The notes: generated by a model from the letters alone, not told the origin. Positions 25,201-33,794 are shown, numbered from the stretch's first letter. The stretch is 64,000 nucleotides of DNA from Methanobrevibacter sp. (GCA_017459665.1 JAFUCN010000008.1:1-64000); one strand, 5' to 3'. Translations and numbers: made by a program.

Positions 25201-26464
25201 AGTACCGCCAGCTAGTGATTTGGAAGTAATAAAAAATGTAAATAATACAAATCCTGACTTTGGCGAAACAGTAATGTGGACAATAATGGTTAGGAATAAT
25301 GGTCCTGATGATGCAACAAACGTTGTTGTAAAGGATGCATTATCTCAAATGTTCATTTTCACTGTCTACAATTCAACAAAAGGGGATTATTCTGATGGTG
25401 AATGGAAAATAGGCTCCTTAAATGTGGGTGGTGTAGAATATTTAAACATTACTGGAATTGTAAATGCCGTTGGTGATATCAGTAATTATGCAGAAGCATC
25501 ATGCAATGAACATGACTGGAATGAGGCTAACAATTATGATTCTGCATTTGTGGAAGTGGAAGCTATAATAGATTTGGCGGTTGAAAAATTTGTAAATAAT
25601 TCTAGTCCAAATTATGGAGACATAATAACATGGACAATAGTTGTTACAAATAACGGTCCGAATGTAGCATCTAATGTTAGACTAGAAGATAGCTTGCCTG
25701 ATGGATTGACAATGCTTGAATCAAGCAGTGATGATTATGATGGATTATTTTGGAATATTGGATATTTGGATGCAGGAAGCAGTGAATCATTGGAGATAAT
25801 CTGCAAAGTTTCAGCAACTGGAGACTTTATAAATTATGCGCATGTTTCTGGTTATGAAAAGGATACAGATTTATCAAATAATTATGATTCTGAAGAAATT
25901 CATGTTCGCCCTGCAAGTGACTTGTCAATCACTAAAATAGCTTCAAAATATCATTATGACATTAATGAATTGGTACAATATCGTATTGATGTTGTCAACA
26001 ACGGTCCGGATAGGGCAGAAAATATAGTAGTTGATGAAATATTGGGTAGTTCATTATCTTTAATGAGTTTTAAAGCCAGTAGGGGTGATTTTGATGAGGA
26101 TAGTATGATCTGGAGCATTGATTCTTTAGATTATGGCGAATCCGCAACTTTGTTGATTGAGGCTAAGGCAAATAAAGAAGGAATTAGTGAAAACAAGGTT
26201 TCTGTATCAAATGATAACTATGACCCTGATTTGACTAATAACGAAGACAACGCTGTGGTTGAAATAACAAATGAATCCCAAGATAATCCTATTGCGCCTA
26301 ATAATGATGAAATAACTAAAAATGTCGTTAAAAATAAATATCATGCAAAAGTAGCAAAGGAAATCCTTGAAAGGAATGTTTCCGGTAATTCTATTTTTGT
26401 ACTGTTAATTTCATTAATTTTCACAATGGTATTTTTAGGCAAAGGTATTTCAAATAGGAGATAA
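22253..26464 (+). CDS. Adhesin-like protein with beta-helix repeats and six DUF11 domains
   Basis: A 1403-residue surface protein. Residues 1-35 are a signal peptide. About 70-520 form a right-handed beta-helix, with many repeats containing GGAV, NNxA and VxxCxFxxN (chlamydial polymorphic outer-membrane-protein-like). About 550-630 is a linking beta domain. About 634-1340 hold six consecutive DUF11 (TIGR01451) domains, each with NNGPxxAxNVxVxDxLPxGL and ending with SNNxD, separated by KPASD/RPASD. A C-terminal membrane helix (about 1380-1398) ends in SNRR. This is the classic adhesin-like protein of Methanobrevibacter, thought to mediate attachment or partner contact on a pseudomurein wall. 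Confidence 0.9.
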   Translation: MLKKIAISKQLLISLIFITLMFTAIGVNMEDSYAYDLNEDNADLGLELDDGDKLENSQENEVLSATYSLNGGTFDDIQNALNGAHDGDVIDLSGTFTPGTPGGTISVEKRVTLTSSSSATLNGEGNTQIILIRPAGVGATINNLKFINGFSNNEGGALRIYAKNVEVSDCQFENNFARSGSGAVHTSFAPRTAENLVVRNCQFTSNSAGNAAGALGAFAYNFLIDQCTFDSNYVSYITNCYGGAVQVGMDFDESYGVVQNCRFINNYAVSQNGVSHGGAGCVRNGTSYVNCVFINNAADHGGALTFHASGNLNNCEFYSNTATAYGGAVSIALEQNTMDLTVNDCTFNDNSAPLGGAMRLSGMNIEIKNSNYNNNYASEYGGAVAVDAVDVCVDGSTFNDNVANINGGAVYINGKNTEISNSYFIGNDAIPDVNKLNDGLGGAIYVNSTQATIKNNVLNLNTARNGSAVYYGKSGQSLRLENNVMYQNQAWVYALPVYAHDIYYGETEHIGSIIYGGNNIAKYNNLAVSNAIYNAAVNEHINIDGETPVSGATMDGRLYQDDREYNMNIHLKVTYQDGSVVYDNTLSSSYLGEVSDELNGLEPGTYYVTSTHDEDTYYKGITNSTSFRVIPKVDNAILKAAGQEEYNYGDKVIWTLTIANNGPNAATNVVVKDVLPDGLAYISSDGGNYNSRTGVLTFENLAVNEVRVVNILTEIRKTGTISNRASVSSDEYDIDSTNNQDDSTIYVKPASDMQITKLVSNSTPNYKDEITWSLVVKNNGPDKATGVKVYDILPKSLIWMSDNSDDKYNPETGLWNIGELANGGSVRLDIICQVNGTGLTANYANVTCEEYDYNPANNFDNKTIDVKPAADLAIEKLVNNSNPNYPELIKWTLIITNNGPDNATDVVISENIPEGLELVNYTASKGIYDNGIWAMCCLNVSEVQTLEIVCRINKTGNFTNIVSISAQQYDYNPKNNNANKSIEVPPASDLEVIKNVNNTNPDFGETVMWTIMVRNNGPDDATNVVVKDALSQMFIFTVYNSTKGDYSDGEWKIGSLNVGGVEYLNITGIVNAVGDISNYAEASCNEHDWNEANNYDSAFVEVEAIIDLAVEKFVNNSSPNYGDIITWTIVVTNNGPNVASNVRLEDSLPDGLTMLESSSDDYDGLFWNIGYLDAGSSESLEIICKVSATGDFINYAHVSGYEKDTDLSNNYDSEEIHVRPASDLSITKIASKYHYDINELVQYRIDVVNNGPDRAENIVVDEILGSSLSLMSFKASRGDFDEDSMIWSIDSLDYGESATLLIEAKANKEGISENKVSVSNDNYDPDLTNNEDNAVVEITNESQDNPIAPNNDEITKNVVKNKYHAKVAKEILERNVSGNSIFVLLISLIFTMVFLGKGISNRR

Positions 26465-26469
26465 ATTTA

Positions 26470-26503
26470 AGTAGCATTTTTGCTACTATTTTTATTTTTT
26501 TGA
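26470..26503 (+). terminator. Stem-loop terminator of the adhesin-like gene
   Basis: AGTAGCA (26470-26476) pairs with TGCTACT (26481-26487) across a TTTT loop, followed by ATTTTTATTTTTTT. It starts 6 bp after the stop codon. Confidence 0.65.
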
Positions 26504-26730
26504 AACGGTTTTTCAAAATTTTTCAAGTATACAAATTATTGATTTCACGATTAATTATTTTATATGTTGATTCAATAAATGGTCAAATAATGCTCCAATT
26601 ATGCAATTTAAACAAAACCTTTAAATAAAACTTTCCACAAATATATTGTTAGATATTGATGAAATTATATTTTTTTTAAAAAATTTAAGCATGATTCAAT
26701 ATTTTTGAATAAACTAAACGAGGTGTAATT

Positions 26731-27168
26731 ATGGCTGAAGAAATGATTGAAGAAACTTCTGAAGAATTCATTGAAGAAGATGAAGAAAAATTACCTTTCG
26801 CTAAAGCTGAAGTTGTACGTTTAATGAAAGAAAATCTTGATGATGACAAGATGATTAGGGAAAGAGTAAAAGTAGAAATGAACAAGTTCTTAGGTGATGT
26901 TTTGAAAAATGTATGTAAGCAATTAAATGATTACCCTTACACTACAATCGAGTATGAAATGCTTAAAGAATCTACTTACCCTTACACTAACATTGAAAGA
27001 ATCAATCAAGAAAAAGAAAGAATTTTATTACATTTAGAAGCTATTAAAGCAGATTGTAATGCATTAGCTATGGATGTACAGAAAACCTTAAAATTAAAAG
27101 ATGTTGTAGAAGAAGACTCTTTTGCTAGTTTTTCAGCACCCGCTGAAGACGAAGATGAAGAAGAATAA
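26731..27168 (+). CDS. Histone-fold protein with a C-terminal coiled coil
   Basis: A 145-residue acidic protein. After a very acidic N-terminus (1-20), residues 21-80 have the histone-fold plan: short helix [16 protein letters not shown], long helix [27 protein letters not shown], loop with YTTIE, and third helix EMLKES. Residues 88-125 are a long helix ([32 protein letters not shown]) that looks like a coiled coil, and an acidic tail follows. Unlike HMf-type histones, it is acidic and extended. Coiled-coil histone variants have been described in archaea and are believed to bridge DNA or bind other proteins; placing this protein there is an inference from sequence pattern. Confidence 0.65.
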   Translation: MAEEMIEETSEEFIEEDEEKLPFAKAEVVRLMKENLDDDKMIRERVKVEMNKFLGDVLKNVCKQLNDYPYTTIEYEMLKESTYPYTNIERINQEKERILLHLEAIKADCNALAMDVQKTLKLKDVVEEDSFASFSAPAEDEDEEE

Positions 27169-27176
27169 TCTTCTTC
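27157..27176. terminator. Hairpin between convergent genes
   Basis: GAAGAAGA (27157-27164) pairs with TCTTCTTC (27169-27176) across a 4-nt loop that contains the stop codon of the histone-fold gene. It lies just before the convergent ZPR1 gene end. It may terminate in either direction, although the T-run is short. Confidence 0.4.
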
Positions 27177-27758
27177 TTAACTATCTTCTATATGAACAAA
27201 ACCTGTTTTTAACTCGCGCAGTTCCTCTTCAGGAATTTCTAAAATTTCAACATTCTCGCTTACTATATTACTTTGTCCGAACGGATCATGCATGATTAAT
27301 GTGGCAGTTCCATTTCCTTTTTTTAACTCTCTGATATTGATTAATGTGTTTCTTGCATTTTTTTGGGATTCTTCATCCTCAAATAAATTCAATGCCTTTA
27401 TAACTGCATCTTCAAAACGAGTAAGGATTCCTTCAACATTTGTCACATAACCTTCTGATTTTGGACCGGGTTCCACTTTAACGCCCAGTTCAGGTATTGT
27501 AACGGTGGCAGACTGGGATCTTACCACTCTAACTGATAGATTGTTTCTATTTATCTCAATTATGTATTTTGCAGGGTCATTCTGCTCTAGGGCTATTACA
27601 TCGCTGTGTCTAAAACCACATTTGGGGCATTGGATTGTGGTTTCTAAAACTTTGCCGAAGTGGGGTATTTCAAGTTCTTTCATTATTGATTTTGCGACAC
27701 CTTCAACAGAACAGGCGGGGCATTTAATAATCATTTCAGTTATTTCTTCTTCATTCAT
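27177..27758 (-). CDS. ZPR1-type zinc finger protein
   Basis: A 193-residue archaeal ZPR1-domain protein. A C4 zinc finger, CPACxxxGxAKS...CPKCGFRHSDV (residues 14-50), precedes the ZPR1 beta domain with VVRSQSATVTIPELGVKVEPGPKSEGYVTNVEGILTRFEDA. Eukaryotic ZPR1 binds translation factor eEF1A and helps it fold; the archaeal function is not known. ATG 27758 overlaps the pgk2 stop region by 8 bp, so the two are co-translated. Confidence 0.9.
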   Translation of the reverse strand: MNEEEITEMIIKCPACSVEGVAKSIMKELEIPHFGKVLETTIQCPKCGFRHSDVIALEQNDPAKYIIEINRNNLSVRVVRSQSATVTIPELGVKVEPGPKSEGYVTNVEGILTRFEDAVIKALNLFEDEESQKNARNTLINIRELKKGNGTATLIMHDPFGQSNIVSENVEILEIPEEELRELKTGFVHIEDS

Positions 27759-28695
27759 TTAAAACATATCCTTTATCTTTCAGTTGTTTTATGATTTCAT
27801 CTAATTTCTCTTGGTTGGATGCACAGATGGTGGTTGGTCTGTACTCGGATAAATTATACAGTTCGGATAAATATTCCTTTTTATCCTTATTTTCATTAAT
27901 GTTTGTTATAAATCTTTTTGCGGATTCAGCATCACTAACTCCTATGTTTCTGATTAACGGTTCCTTAAAACCTTTGATGTTATATGTTACTTTTTCAATT
28001 GAAGCATTATTTTGATTTATAATTATGTCAATAACGTCTTCTAATTCATCAATACTGTTAATCAGCTTAACTGTTGTGCAAGATTTATTGATTATGGCTA
28101 AAATCTTATCCACTGTTTTATCTATAGTTTCTGTATTTATGACAGGAACATTATTCATTTCGGCCTGTTTTAGTAGGTGATCATGAATAATTCTATTTTC
28201 CTTAAAGAAATCAAGCTGTTTTCCACCTCTGTGAATCTGAACAGCTCTTTTTACAAATCTTTCTTTGTGTGAGTCTTCATCTGAACTCAATACAAAAAAG
28301 TAGATATTTGCATGTTCTTCAAATTGCTCAATATCAATTAAACCGGGAACCAAATGAACTCCTTCAATGACAATATCGTCATAATCGGTTATTGCACGTT
28401 GAATAATTTTTTCTAAAGCTGGAATTACATATGATGCATGTTCATCAAATCCTGCAGACACCAAATCACTATAATCAGTATAACGACTTTTATTTCTCAG
28501 ACCGTTATAGGCATCATATGAGGAGCTATGTAATGCAGGAGCATATTCCTTTCCAATAATTCCACGCACAACTGCTCTAATAAAGTCACTTTCTATTAAA
28601 TGTTTTATATTGAGTTTTTTGGCAAGTTCTGCAGCAATAGTTGATTTTCCTATTCCTGATGCACTTCCAATCAATATAACATAAGGTTTTCTCAT
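27751..28695 (-). CDS. pgk2: 2-phosphoglycerate kinase
   Basis: Makes 2,3-diphosphoglycerate from 2-phosphoglycerate, the first step to cyclic 2,3-diphosphoglycerate, a thermoprotectant and phosphate store of Methanobacteriales. A P-loop (LIGSASGIGKSTIAAELA) is at residues 8-25, then DFIRAVVRGIIG, and VIEGVHLVPGLID (Walker B region). The 3' part is a C-terminal domain of about 110 residues. Start ATG 28695 is preferred over 28710 because GGGAGAT (complement 28702-28708) lies 6 nt upstream of it. The IS element begins 74 bp upstream, so it may lie in or near the promoter. Confidence 0.9.
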   Translation of the reverse strand: MRKPYVILIGSASGIGKSTIAAELAKKLNIKHLIESDFIRAVVRGIIGKEYAPALHSSSYDAYNGLRNKSRYTDYSDLVSAGFDEHASYVIPALEKIIQRAITDYDDIVIEGVHLVPGLIDIEQFEEHANIYFFVLSSDEDSHKERFVKRAVQIHRGGKQLDFFKENRIIHDHLLKQAEMNNVPVINTETIDKTVDKILAIINKSCTTVKLINSIDELEDVIDIIINQNNASIEKVTYNIKGFKEPLIRNIGVSDAESAKRFITNINENKDKKEYLSELYNLSEYRPTTICASNQEKLDEIIKQLKDKGYVLNE

Positions 28696-28769
28696 GTTAG
28701 TATCTCCCAAAAATTTCTTTGTTAATTAGTTTTTTGTACCTTAATTTATTAATTATTTTTCGTTAAAAC

Positions 28770-30393
28770 CATTGCTATCAAGTTAAGCTAAACTTTTGCT
28801 TTTTATTTTTTTATTTTTTTAATTTCTATTTTTTTTGTTTTTAGTTTATTTTACTTATATCTTTGTGTTATTATTTTAATTCTTTTTTAATAAGTTTTAA
28901 TTTATTTATATCTTATTTTAAGTATTTATAATAGTTAATATTAAATATTATTAATTATAAAGTATTATTATTGAATTATAGTTTATTTTGGTTGTGTATG
29001 GTTATTTTAGAGGTGTTTTTCAATGGTTTTTGAGAAAGTTTTTCTGAATTTTTAGTAAATTTTAATAATTTTGTTGACGAAAAATATGTATTAAGTGAAA
29101 AAGCTTTTGTTCGCAGTGGAAAGTGGGATTTGGAAACCGCAATAAAATATCCGTTATTTAATCGTGAAAAAACTAAATTTAATGAAGTTAATAGATTTTT
29201 AAGAATGCAAACAGGTGACAATACAATGAAGATTACTGGTTCAGGGGTTTGCGATAGAATGCAATATATCGACCCCAAAGTTTATATTGACATGAATGAT
29301 GGGGTTGTTAAGAAGATATATGATGATGTGGCTGAAATGGACACATTTAAGGGATTTCATGTGCTTGCTACAGATGGATCTTTAGTTGAAATTCCTGACC
29401 ATCCACAAGCTCGCCAGGAAATGGAAATCCCACCAAACAATGAATTTGAAACATATGCTGCAAGAGCAAGAATCTCATGCACAGCAGATACAAAAATGGA
29501 CTTTGTTTTATCATCATTTTTAGAAACAACATCTGTTGACGAAATTACACTAGCATTAAGACACTTAGACGATTTAAAAAATAAAATTAACATGAATAAA
29601 ACCATAATTTGTTATGATAGATTCTATAATGCAATTGAAATCATGTTAAAAACAGAAACATTGGATTCATATTACATAATCCGTGGAACTACTCGAATGC
29701 TTAAAAAAGAACAACAACGAATGGACAAAGACAAAATAACCGATAAAACATTTGAAACAAACTTAAACAATTCAAAAATTAAAAATTTTCACAATGAAGA
29801 AATCAAAAAAATTGCCAGAAAACAAAGAAGAATAAAAGTCAGAATTGTAAAAGTTAAACTAAAAACTGGCGAAACAGAAACATTATTCACAAATCTCCCT
29901 GAAGAATTAGCATCCCCAGACGAATTAAAACAATTATACGGAGATAGATGTACTGTATATAAAGATTACGACAGATTAAAAAATAAATTATAAATTGAAA
30001 AATTCACAGGAATAAGACGAACAATCATCGAACAAGACTTCTACAGTCACATATTCATATTTAACTTACTAATAGGAATAAAACACTACGCAGAACTAAA
30101 AATAACACGAAAACCAAAAGAAACAGCAAAATACAAATATGAATATCATTCCAATATCAACGTACTCATTGGAGAAATCAAAGATCAACTGCAAAAACTC
30201 TTAACAGACAACCAAGATGAAATAGAACAAACAGTAAAAGAAATAATAGAAATAGGCTCAAAAGAATTAGTAGCAACAAAAATACCCGCACCAACGAACA
30301 AAGAAAGAGATAAAGAAAGAAATTGGAATAAAAACTGCAAAACTAGCAAAAGCGAAGGATTTTAAAAACCAAAAAATTAACTTGATAGCAATG
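28770..30393 (+). mobile_element. Complete but inactive IS4-like insertion sequence, 1624 bp
   Basis: The ends are perfect 17-bp terminal inverted repeats: CATTGCTATCAAGTTAA at 28770-28786 and its reverse complement at 30377-30393. They are flanked by a perfect 9-bp direct repeat, CGTTAAAAC, at 28761-28769 and 30394-30402, the target-site duplication. Inside is one transposase gene with disabling mutations. About 235 bp of AT-rich leader precede it, while only 12 bp follow it. DDE motifs and the TIR/TSD sizes suggest an IS4-superfamily element. It separates pgk2 from the DUF1611 gene. Because the TIRs and TSD are perfect, the insertion is fairly recent, though the transposase is dead. Confidence 0.9.
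29023..30365 (+). pseudogene. Transposase gene of the IS, broken by a frameshift and a nonsense codon
   Basis: A DDE transposase of about 447 codons. It starts at ATG 29023 (GAGGTG upstream), reads MVFEKVF, then needs one extra T in the T-run near 29040-29045 to continue as SEFLVNFNNFVDEKY. The long open part runs 29046-29990 with LATDGSLVEIPDH (first Asp) and ICYDRFYNAIEIM (second Asp). In the third motif the expected RW-x-x-E appears as RCTVYKDYDRLKNKL, so Trp and the catalytic Glu seem lost. TAA at 29991-29993 replaces a sense codon, and the same frame goes on with IEKFTGIRRTIIEQDFYSH to 30365. It is a clear pseudogene. Confidence 0.88.
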
Positions 30394-30530
30394 CGTTAAA
30401 ACATTTACATTTATTAATATGGAAAATTATAATTAATAATATAATGTTTTTTTGAAATTTTTTTTGAAAAATCTTATGATAATAAATTTACATGGTTGTT
30501 ATAAATTATAAGTTATTCGGGGTGAAATTT

Positions 30531-31583
30531 TTGTACTCAGTAAAATCAGTTAAAGAAATTCAGGATTTAAATCCGTTCATTGTTGTAGGCTGTGGGGGTG
30601 GAGGAGAGAAATTCTCTAACCTCGATGGTATTGAAGCAATAGGATACATTGATGATGATGTTAGAAAGCAAGGAAAACAGTTTTGTGGAAAAACCGTTGC
30701 TGGAAGTTTGGAAAAATGTTTAAAAGATGCGCCAGAAGCCAAATCAATGGTTATTATGTTGCCAATTGGTGCTGAAGGAACTGCTTTAAAATATGCTGTT
30801 CAGGCAATTGATGCAGGATTAAACGTTATCACTTCATTTAGATCATTATCAGTCAGTGAGAATTTGTCTTTAAAGAAATTTGCTGATGCAAAAAATGTAG
30901 TTATTAAAGAGATTGGTCCTAGATTGGATGTTGTTGAAAAAATAGCAGGTGTAGCTCCTAAAAAATCATGTGAAGTGTTACCAAAAATTTCCTATAAACC
31001 AAAAGCACCTGTAATTTTTGTTGGAGGTACTTCCCAGGAATGTGGTAAAAGAACTACTACTAAAATGCTAGGTGTAGCTAGTAGCGAAAGAGGTTTGACT
31101 CCTGCAATCATATCAACTGATGAAATGGGGCTTGAAGAACCTACTGATTTTAACTTTAGAGCTGGAAGCTTATCTGCTATGGATGTTCCGGCTGCAGTAT
31201 TGTCTGCTATAAAATATATCGAAGAGACAAAACAACCAGATATTATTTTCATTGAAGGTCAATCCAGTTTAACTGAAAAAGGAAACCCTCACCCAAGAGG
31301 TTTATCTGCAGCAATTTTAATTGGTGCTTCTCCGGATGCAGTTATAGTTGGACACAGACCTAATCACCCTTACAGAGAACCTAGAGGTATTGAAGAAGAA
31401 ATTAAAGCTATTGAAGCTGTTGAACCTACAAAAGTTGTTGGTTTATCTATTAATCTTAAAAATGCTGATTTAGATTTATGTCCTGAGTACTTTGAGTCTA
31501 CTTTCAATTTACCTGCTGAGGATGTCTATAATAACGGTGCTTCAAAATTATTAGATGCAATTTTTGAATATTTAGAGGAGTAG
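30531..31583 (+). CDS. DUF1611 family protein
   Basis: A 351-residue protein. The N-terminal third is Rossmann-like ([29 protein letters not shown]). The C-terminal two thirds hold the DUF1611 P-loop domain: [19 protein letters not shown] (nucleotide binding), [30 protein letters not shown], and [18 protein letters not shown]1611 proteins have been linked to D-glutamate acylation (DgcN) and are often encoded beside dipeptide epimerases; the role here is not established. Start TTG 30531 with GGGGTG (30519-30524) 6 nt upstream is preferred over ATG 30492. sepF begins 5 nt after its stop. Confidence 0.82.
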   Translation: MYSVKSVKEIQDLNPFIVVGCGGGGEKFSNLDGIEAIGYIDDDVRKQGKQFCGKTVAGSLEKCLKDAPEAKSMVIMLPIGAEGTALKYAVQAIDAGLNVITSFRSLSVSENLSLKKFADAKNVVIKEIGPRLDVVEKIAGVAPKKSCEVLPKISYKPKAPVIFVGGTSQECGKRTTTKMLGVASSERGLTPAIISTDEMGLEEPTDFNFRAGSLSAMDVPAAVLSAIKYIEETKQPDIIFIEGQSSLTEKGNPHPRGLSAAILIGASPDAVIVGHRPNHPYREPRGIEEEIKAIEAVEPTKVVGLSINLKNADLDLCPEYFESTFNLPAEDVYNNGASKLLDAIFEYLEE

Positions 31584-31588
31584 TTAAA

Positions 31589-32107
31589 ATGAGTTTTACT
31601 GATACTATAAAAAGAAGTCTGGGCTTTGAAGAAACAGAATCCAGTGACAAAAATGAAAGAGAAAGTTTTAATTTATCTGAAGTTATAAATAATATTTCCA
31701 AATCTTTTAATAATAACAGAAATCAACAAAATCGCCCTCAACAAACATCAAGACCAACTCCAAGGCCAACACCTAGCCCTCAACCGGAACCAACTCCAGT
31801 ATATGATGATTTTGATGATTTTGTAATTACTCCAGAACAATCTTTTTATGAGATTGTTTTAATCAGACCAAAAACTATCGATGATGTAAATTATGTTGTC
31901 GATCAAGTTATTGAAGAAAAAAATCCAGTAATCCTTGATTTATCATTTTTACAAAAAGAAAGTCCTGCTAACTTCAAATTAGCTGGTGACAAGATTAAAC
32001 AAATGAGAGCAAGATATGGTGCTCAGGCATTACTTCTTGCACGTACTGAAGAGAAAAATCTAATTATAATTTCTCCAAAGAAAGTGAAAGTTGTTAATAA
32101 AGGATAA
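31589..32107 (+). CDS. sepF: SepF, membrane anchor of archaeal FtsZ
   Basis: A 172-residue SepF-type cell division protein. The N-terminal 13 residues (MSFTDTIKRSLGF) form an amphipathic membrane-targeting helix. Residues 20-80 are a low-complexity linker rich in Asn, Gln, Pro and Thr (PRPTPSPQPEPTPV). Residues about 84-168 are the DUF552/SepF core, with EIVLIRPKTIDDVNYVVDQVIEEKNPVILDLSFL and GAQALLLARTEEKNLIIISP. In Methanobrevibacter smithii SepF recruits FtsZ to the septum, so the role is well founded. It follows the DUF1611 gene by 5 nt. Confidence 0.95.
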   Translation: MSFTDTIKRSLGFEETESSDKNERESFNLSEVINNISKSFNNNRNQQNRPQQTSRPTPRPTPSPQPEPTPVYDDFDDFVITPEQSFYEIVLIRPKTIDDVNYVVDQVIEEKNPVILDLSFLQKESPANFKLAGDKIKQMRARYGAQALLLARTEEKNLIIISPKKVKVVNKG

Positions 32108-32130
32108 GTAGATTAATTTCTACTTTTTTA
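32106..32130 (+). terminator. Stem-loop terminator of sepF
   Basis: AAGTAGA (32106-32112) and TCTACTT (32119-32125) pair over a 6-nt loop, followed by TTTTA. The stem overlaps the stop codon. Confidence 0.6.
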
Positions 32131-33030
32131 CTATTTTTTTAAGAATTTAATGTATTTAATCAATACATAAATCACAATTATTGTTGCAATTGCTGTTTCT
32201 ACTGATAATATTCCATTTAAGAATCTATTTGAGCTAATAAGGTCCATCACGCCTTTTGTTGCAAGTGCACTTATTACAAATGGAAATGTAAATGCCGAAA
32301 AACTTGGATAAAATTCAAGATTTTTGTATTCTAAGAATTTATAAAAAGCAAATATATAAAATATGCATGCAATTAGGTATAATCCAATTAAAAATGATGA
32401 ATTTATATTCTGTGCAGAATTCAAATAACCTACAATTAATATGCTTAAAAGAGCGGTGAAAATACATATTAATGGCTTATTCATGTCAGGAATGTTGTTG
32501 TATTTAAGATATCTATAAATTACAAGAGGCAATGTTATAACCATTGCAGCAAACCCGATTACAAAGAATATGAATCCTATTTCTTCAACGCTATGGGTAT
32601 GTGATGTGATTGCGGCCATGGTAATTCCAACATAGACTATCCAGTATGTCGGGTAAACTGTATTTATATTGAAATTGCCTATGATAAAATGGTAGGTAAA
32701 GTAAATCATTAGCAGAATATGCAAGCAAATTCCAATAATCCATATGGTATATGCAATACTTGGAATAATTCCTATGAGATATGTAGATAGAATCATCAAA
32801 CTCATGGAAAAAGTACCTGAACTACTTACAATCACTGGATTTTTGAAGTCATTTCTGATTTCTTGAGGGTATATAATAACTTTCAGAATAATTAATATTA
32901 AAAATATAACTCCCAAACTTCCAAACAGATACCTTAAACTTGGATGAATGTCTTGCAGGAGATTGCCTAATGACAATAGTGCAAGAATCAATCCTGAAAT
33001 TGGGATAGGTATATTTCTAATAAAATTCAT
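32131..33030 (-). CDS. TDT/TehA-family membrane transporter
   Basis: A protein of 299 residues with ten hydrophobic helices, resembling the tellurite-resistance/dicarboxylate transporter (TehA/SLAC1) family, starting with PIPISGLILALLSLGNLLQ and carrying SSGTFSMSLMILSTYL and VYPTYWIVYVGITMAAITSH. Members are anion channels or exporters (C4-dicarboxylate, sulfite, tellurite). The ion is unknown. The ribosome-binding site AAAGGAT is present before ATG 33030. The hydrolase gene ends 8 nt upstream, so both form an operon. Confidence 0.82.
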   Translation of the reverse strand: MNFIRNIPIPISGLILALLSLGNLLQDIHPSLRYLFGSLGVIFLILIILKVIIYPQEIRNDFKNPVIVSSSGTFSMSLMILSTYLIGIIPSIAYTIWIIGICLHILLMIYFTYHFIIGNFNINTVYPTYWIVYVGITMAAITSHTHSVEEIGFIFFVIGFAAMVITLPLVIYRYLKYNNIPDMNKPLICIFTALLSILIVGYLNSAQNINSSFLIGLYLIACIFYIFAFYKFLEYKNLEFYPSFSAFTFPFVISALATKGVMDLISSNRFLNGILSVETAIATIIVIYVLIKYIKFLKK

Positions 33031-33038
33031 TGTATCCT

Positions 33039-33794
33039 TTAGATTTTAAAGTAGTTTTGAGCATTTTCATGTGAAACTTTTGCTATCTGGCTGTCTTTAT
33101 AACCTAATCTTTTTAGTTCTCTAATTGTTTTAGGTATTGACAGCGGATCTGATGGCTTGTTGCTCATATCACTGTTTAATAGGAAATTGTCAAATCCGTA
33201 TTCGTCTAAAATGGCTATTGTTTCACTAACATCTAGCTTTTGAGGCTGAACGGTTAAACCGAGCATATAATTTTTGTCAATAACGTCTCCTATGATGTCT
33301 CGGTTAACGTGGTCGATTACTGCCTGTTTTTCATCTAAATGTTCGGGTACAATATCTAGGATGACATCAAGGACTTCTTTTTTGTTTTTTCTGGGCGTGT
33401 GGATTATCACTTTGGAATCTGTTTCATCTGCAATGTCCAATTGTTTTTTAAATACATCAATTTCACAGTCTGTTAAATCCTCAAGACCGATTTCACCGAT
33501 AGCTACAATCTGTTTGTTTTCAATCCAAGTGTATAACTGCTCAAAGATTCTTTCAGGATTTTCTAATGCGTTAGTTGGATGAATTCCCAAAGCAACTTTT
33601 AAATCTATGCCATATTCGCCAGCTCGGGAGGTATCATATTCCAAAATTCTGTTTAAATGGTTTCTCAAAACAAGTTCATCTTCGATTTTATAGGGGTAGA
33701 AGCTGCAGGTAATTGCAGTATCTATTCCTGACAAATACATGTCTCTAAAATCTTCTCCACTTCTTGCATCTGCATGTATATGTGTATCAATCAT
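33039..33794 (-). CDS. TatD-family metal-dependent hydrolase (COG1099-like)
   Basis: A 251-residue TIM-barrel hydrolase of the archaeal PHP/TatD-like type. Metal-binding motifs: IDTHIHAD at the N-terminus, GIHPTNALENPE, VAIGEIGLE (Glu ligand), IIHTPRKNK and FLLNSDMSN (Asp ligand). It belongs to the group common in methanogens, unlike the E. coli-like TatD at 17675. The substrate is unknown. Start ATG 33794 (MIDTHIH) is preferred over the TTG 15 bp upstream. Confidence 0.85.
   Translation of the reverse strand: MIDTHIHADARSGEDFRDMYLSGIDTAITCSFYPYKIEDELVLRNHLNRILEYDTSRAGEYGIDLKVALGIHPTNALENPERIFEQLYTWIENKQIVAIGEIGLEDLTDCEIDVFKKQLDIADETDSKVIIHTPRKNKKEVLDVILDIVPEHLDEKQAVIDHVNRDIIGDVIDKNYMLGLTVQPQKLDVSETIAILDEYGFDNFLLNSDMSNKPSDPLSIPKTIRELKRLGYKDSQIAKVSHENAQNYFKI

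Noticed and set aside
22500-26300. Repeats that could be mistaken for a CRISPR or satellite array
   Set aside because: The repeats are protein-level (GGAV and DUF11 motifs) and diverged in DNA; no constant repeat with uniform spacers is present anywhere in the window.
28787-29022. Possible extra gene or RNA in the IS leader
   Set aside because: All frames are full of stops, the sequence is almost only A and T, and no structure stands out; it is best seen as untranslated IS leader.
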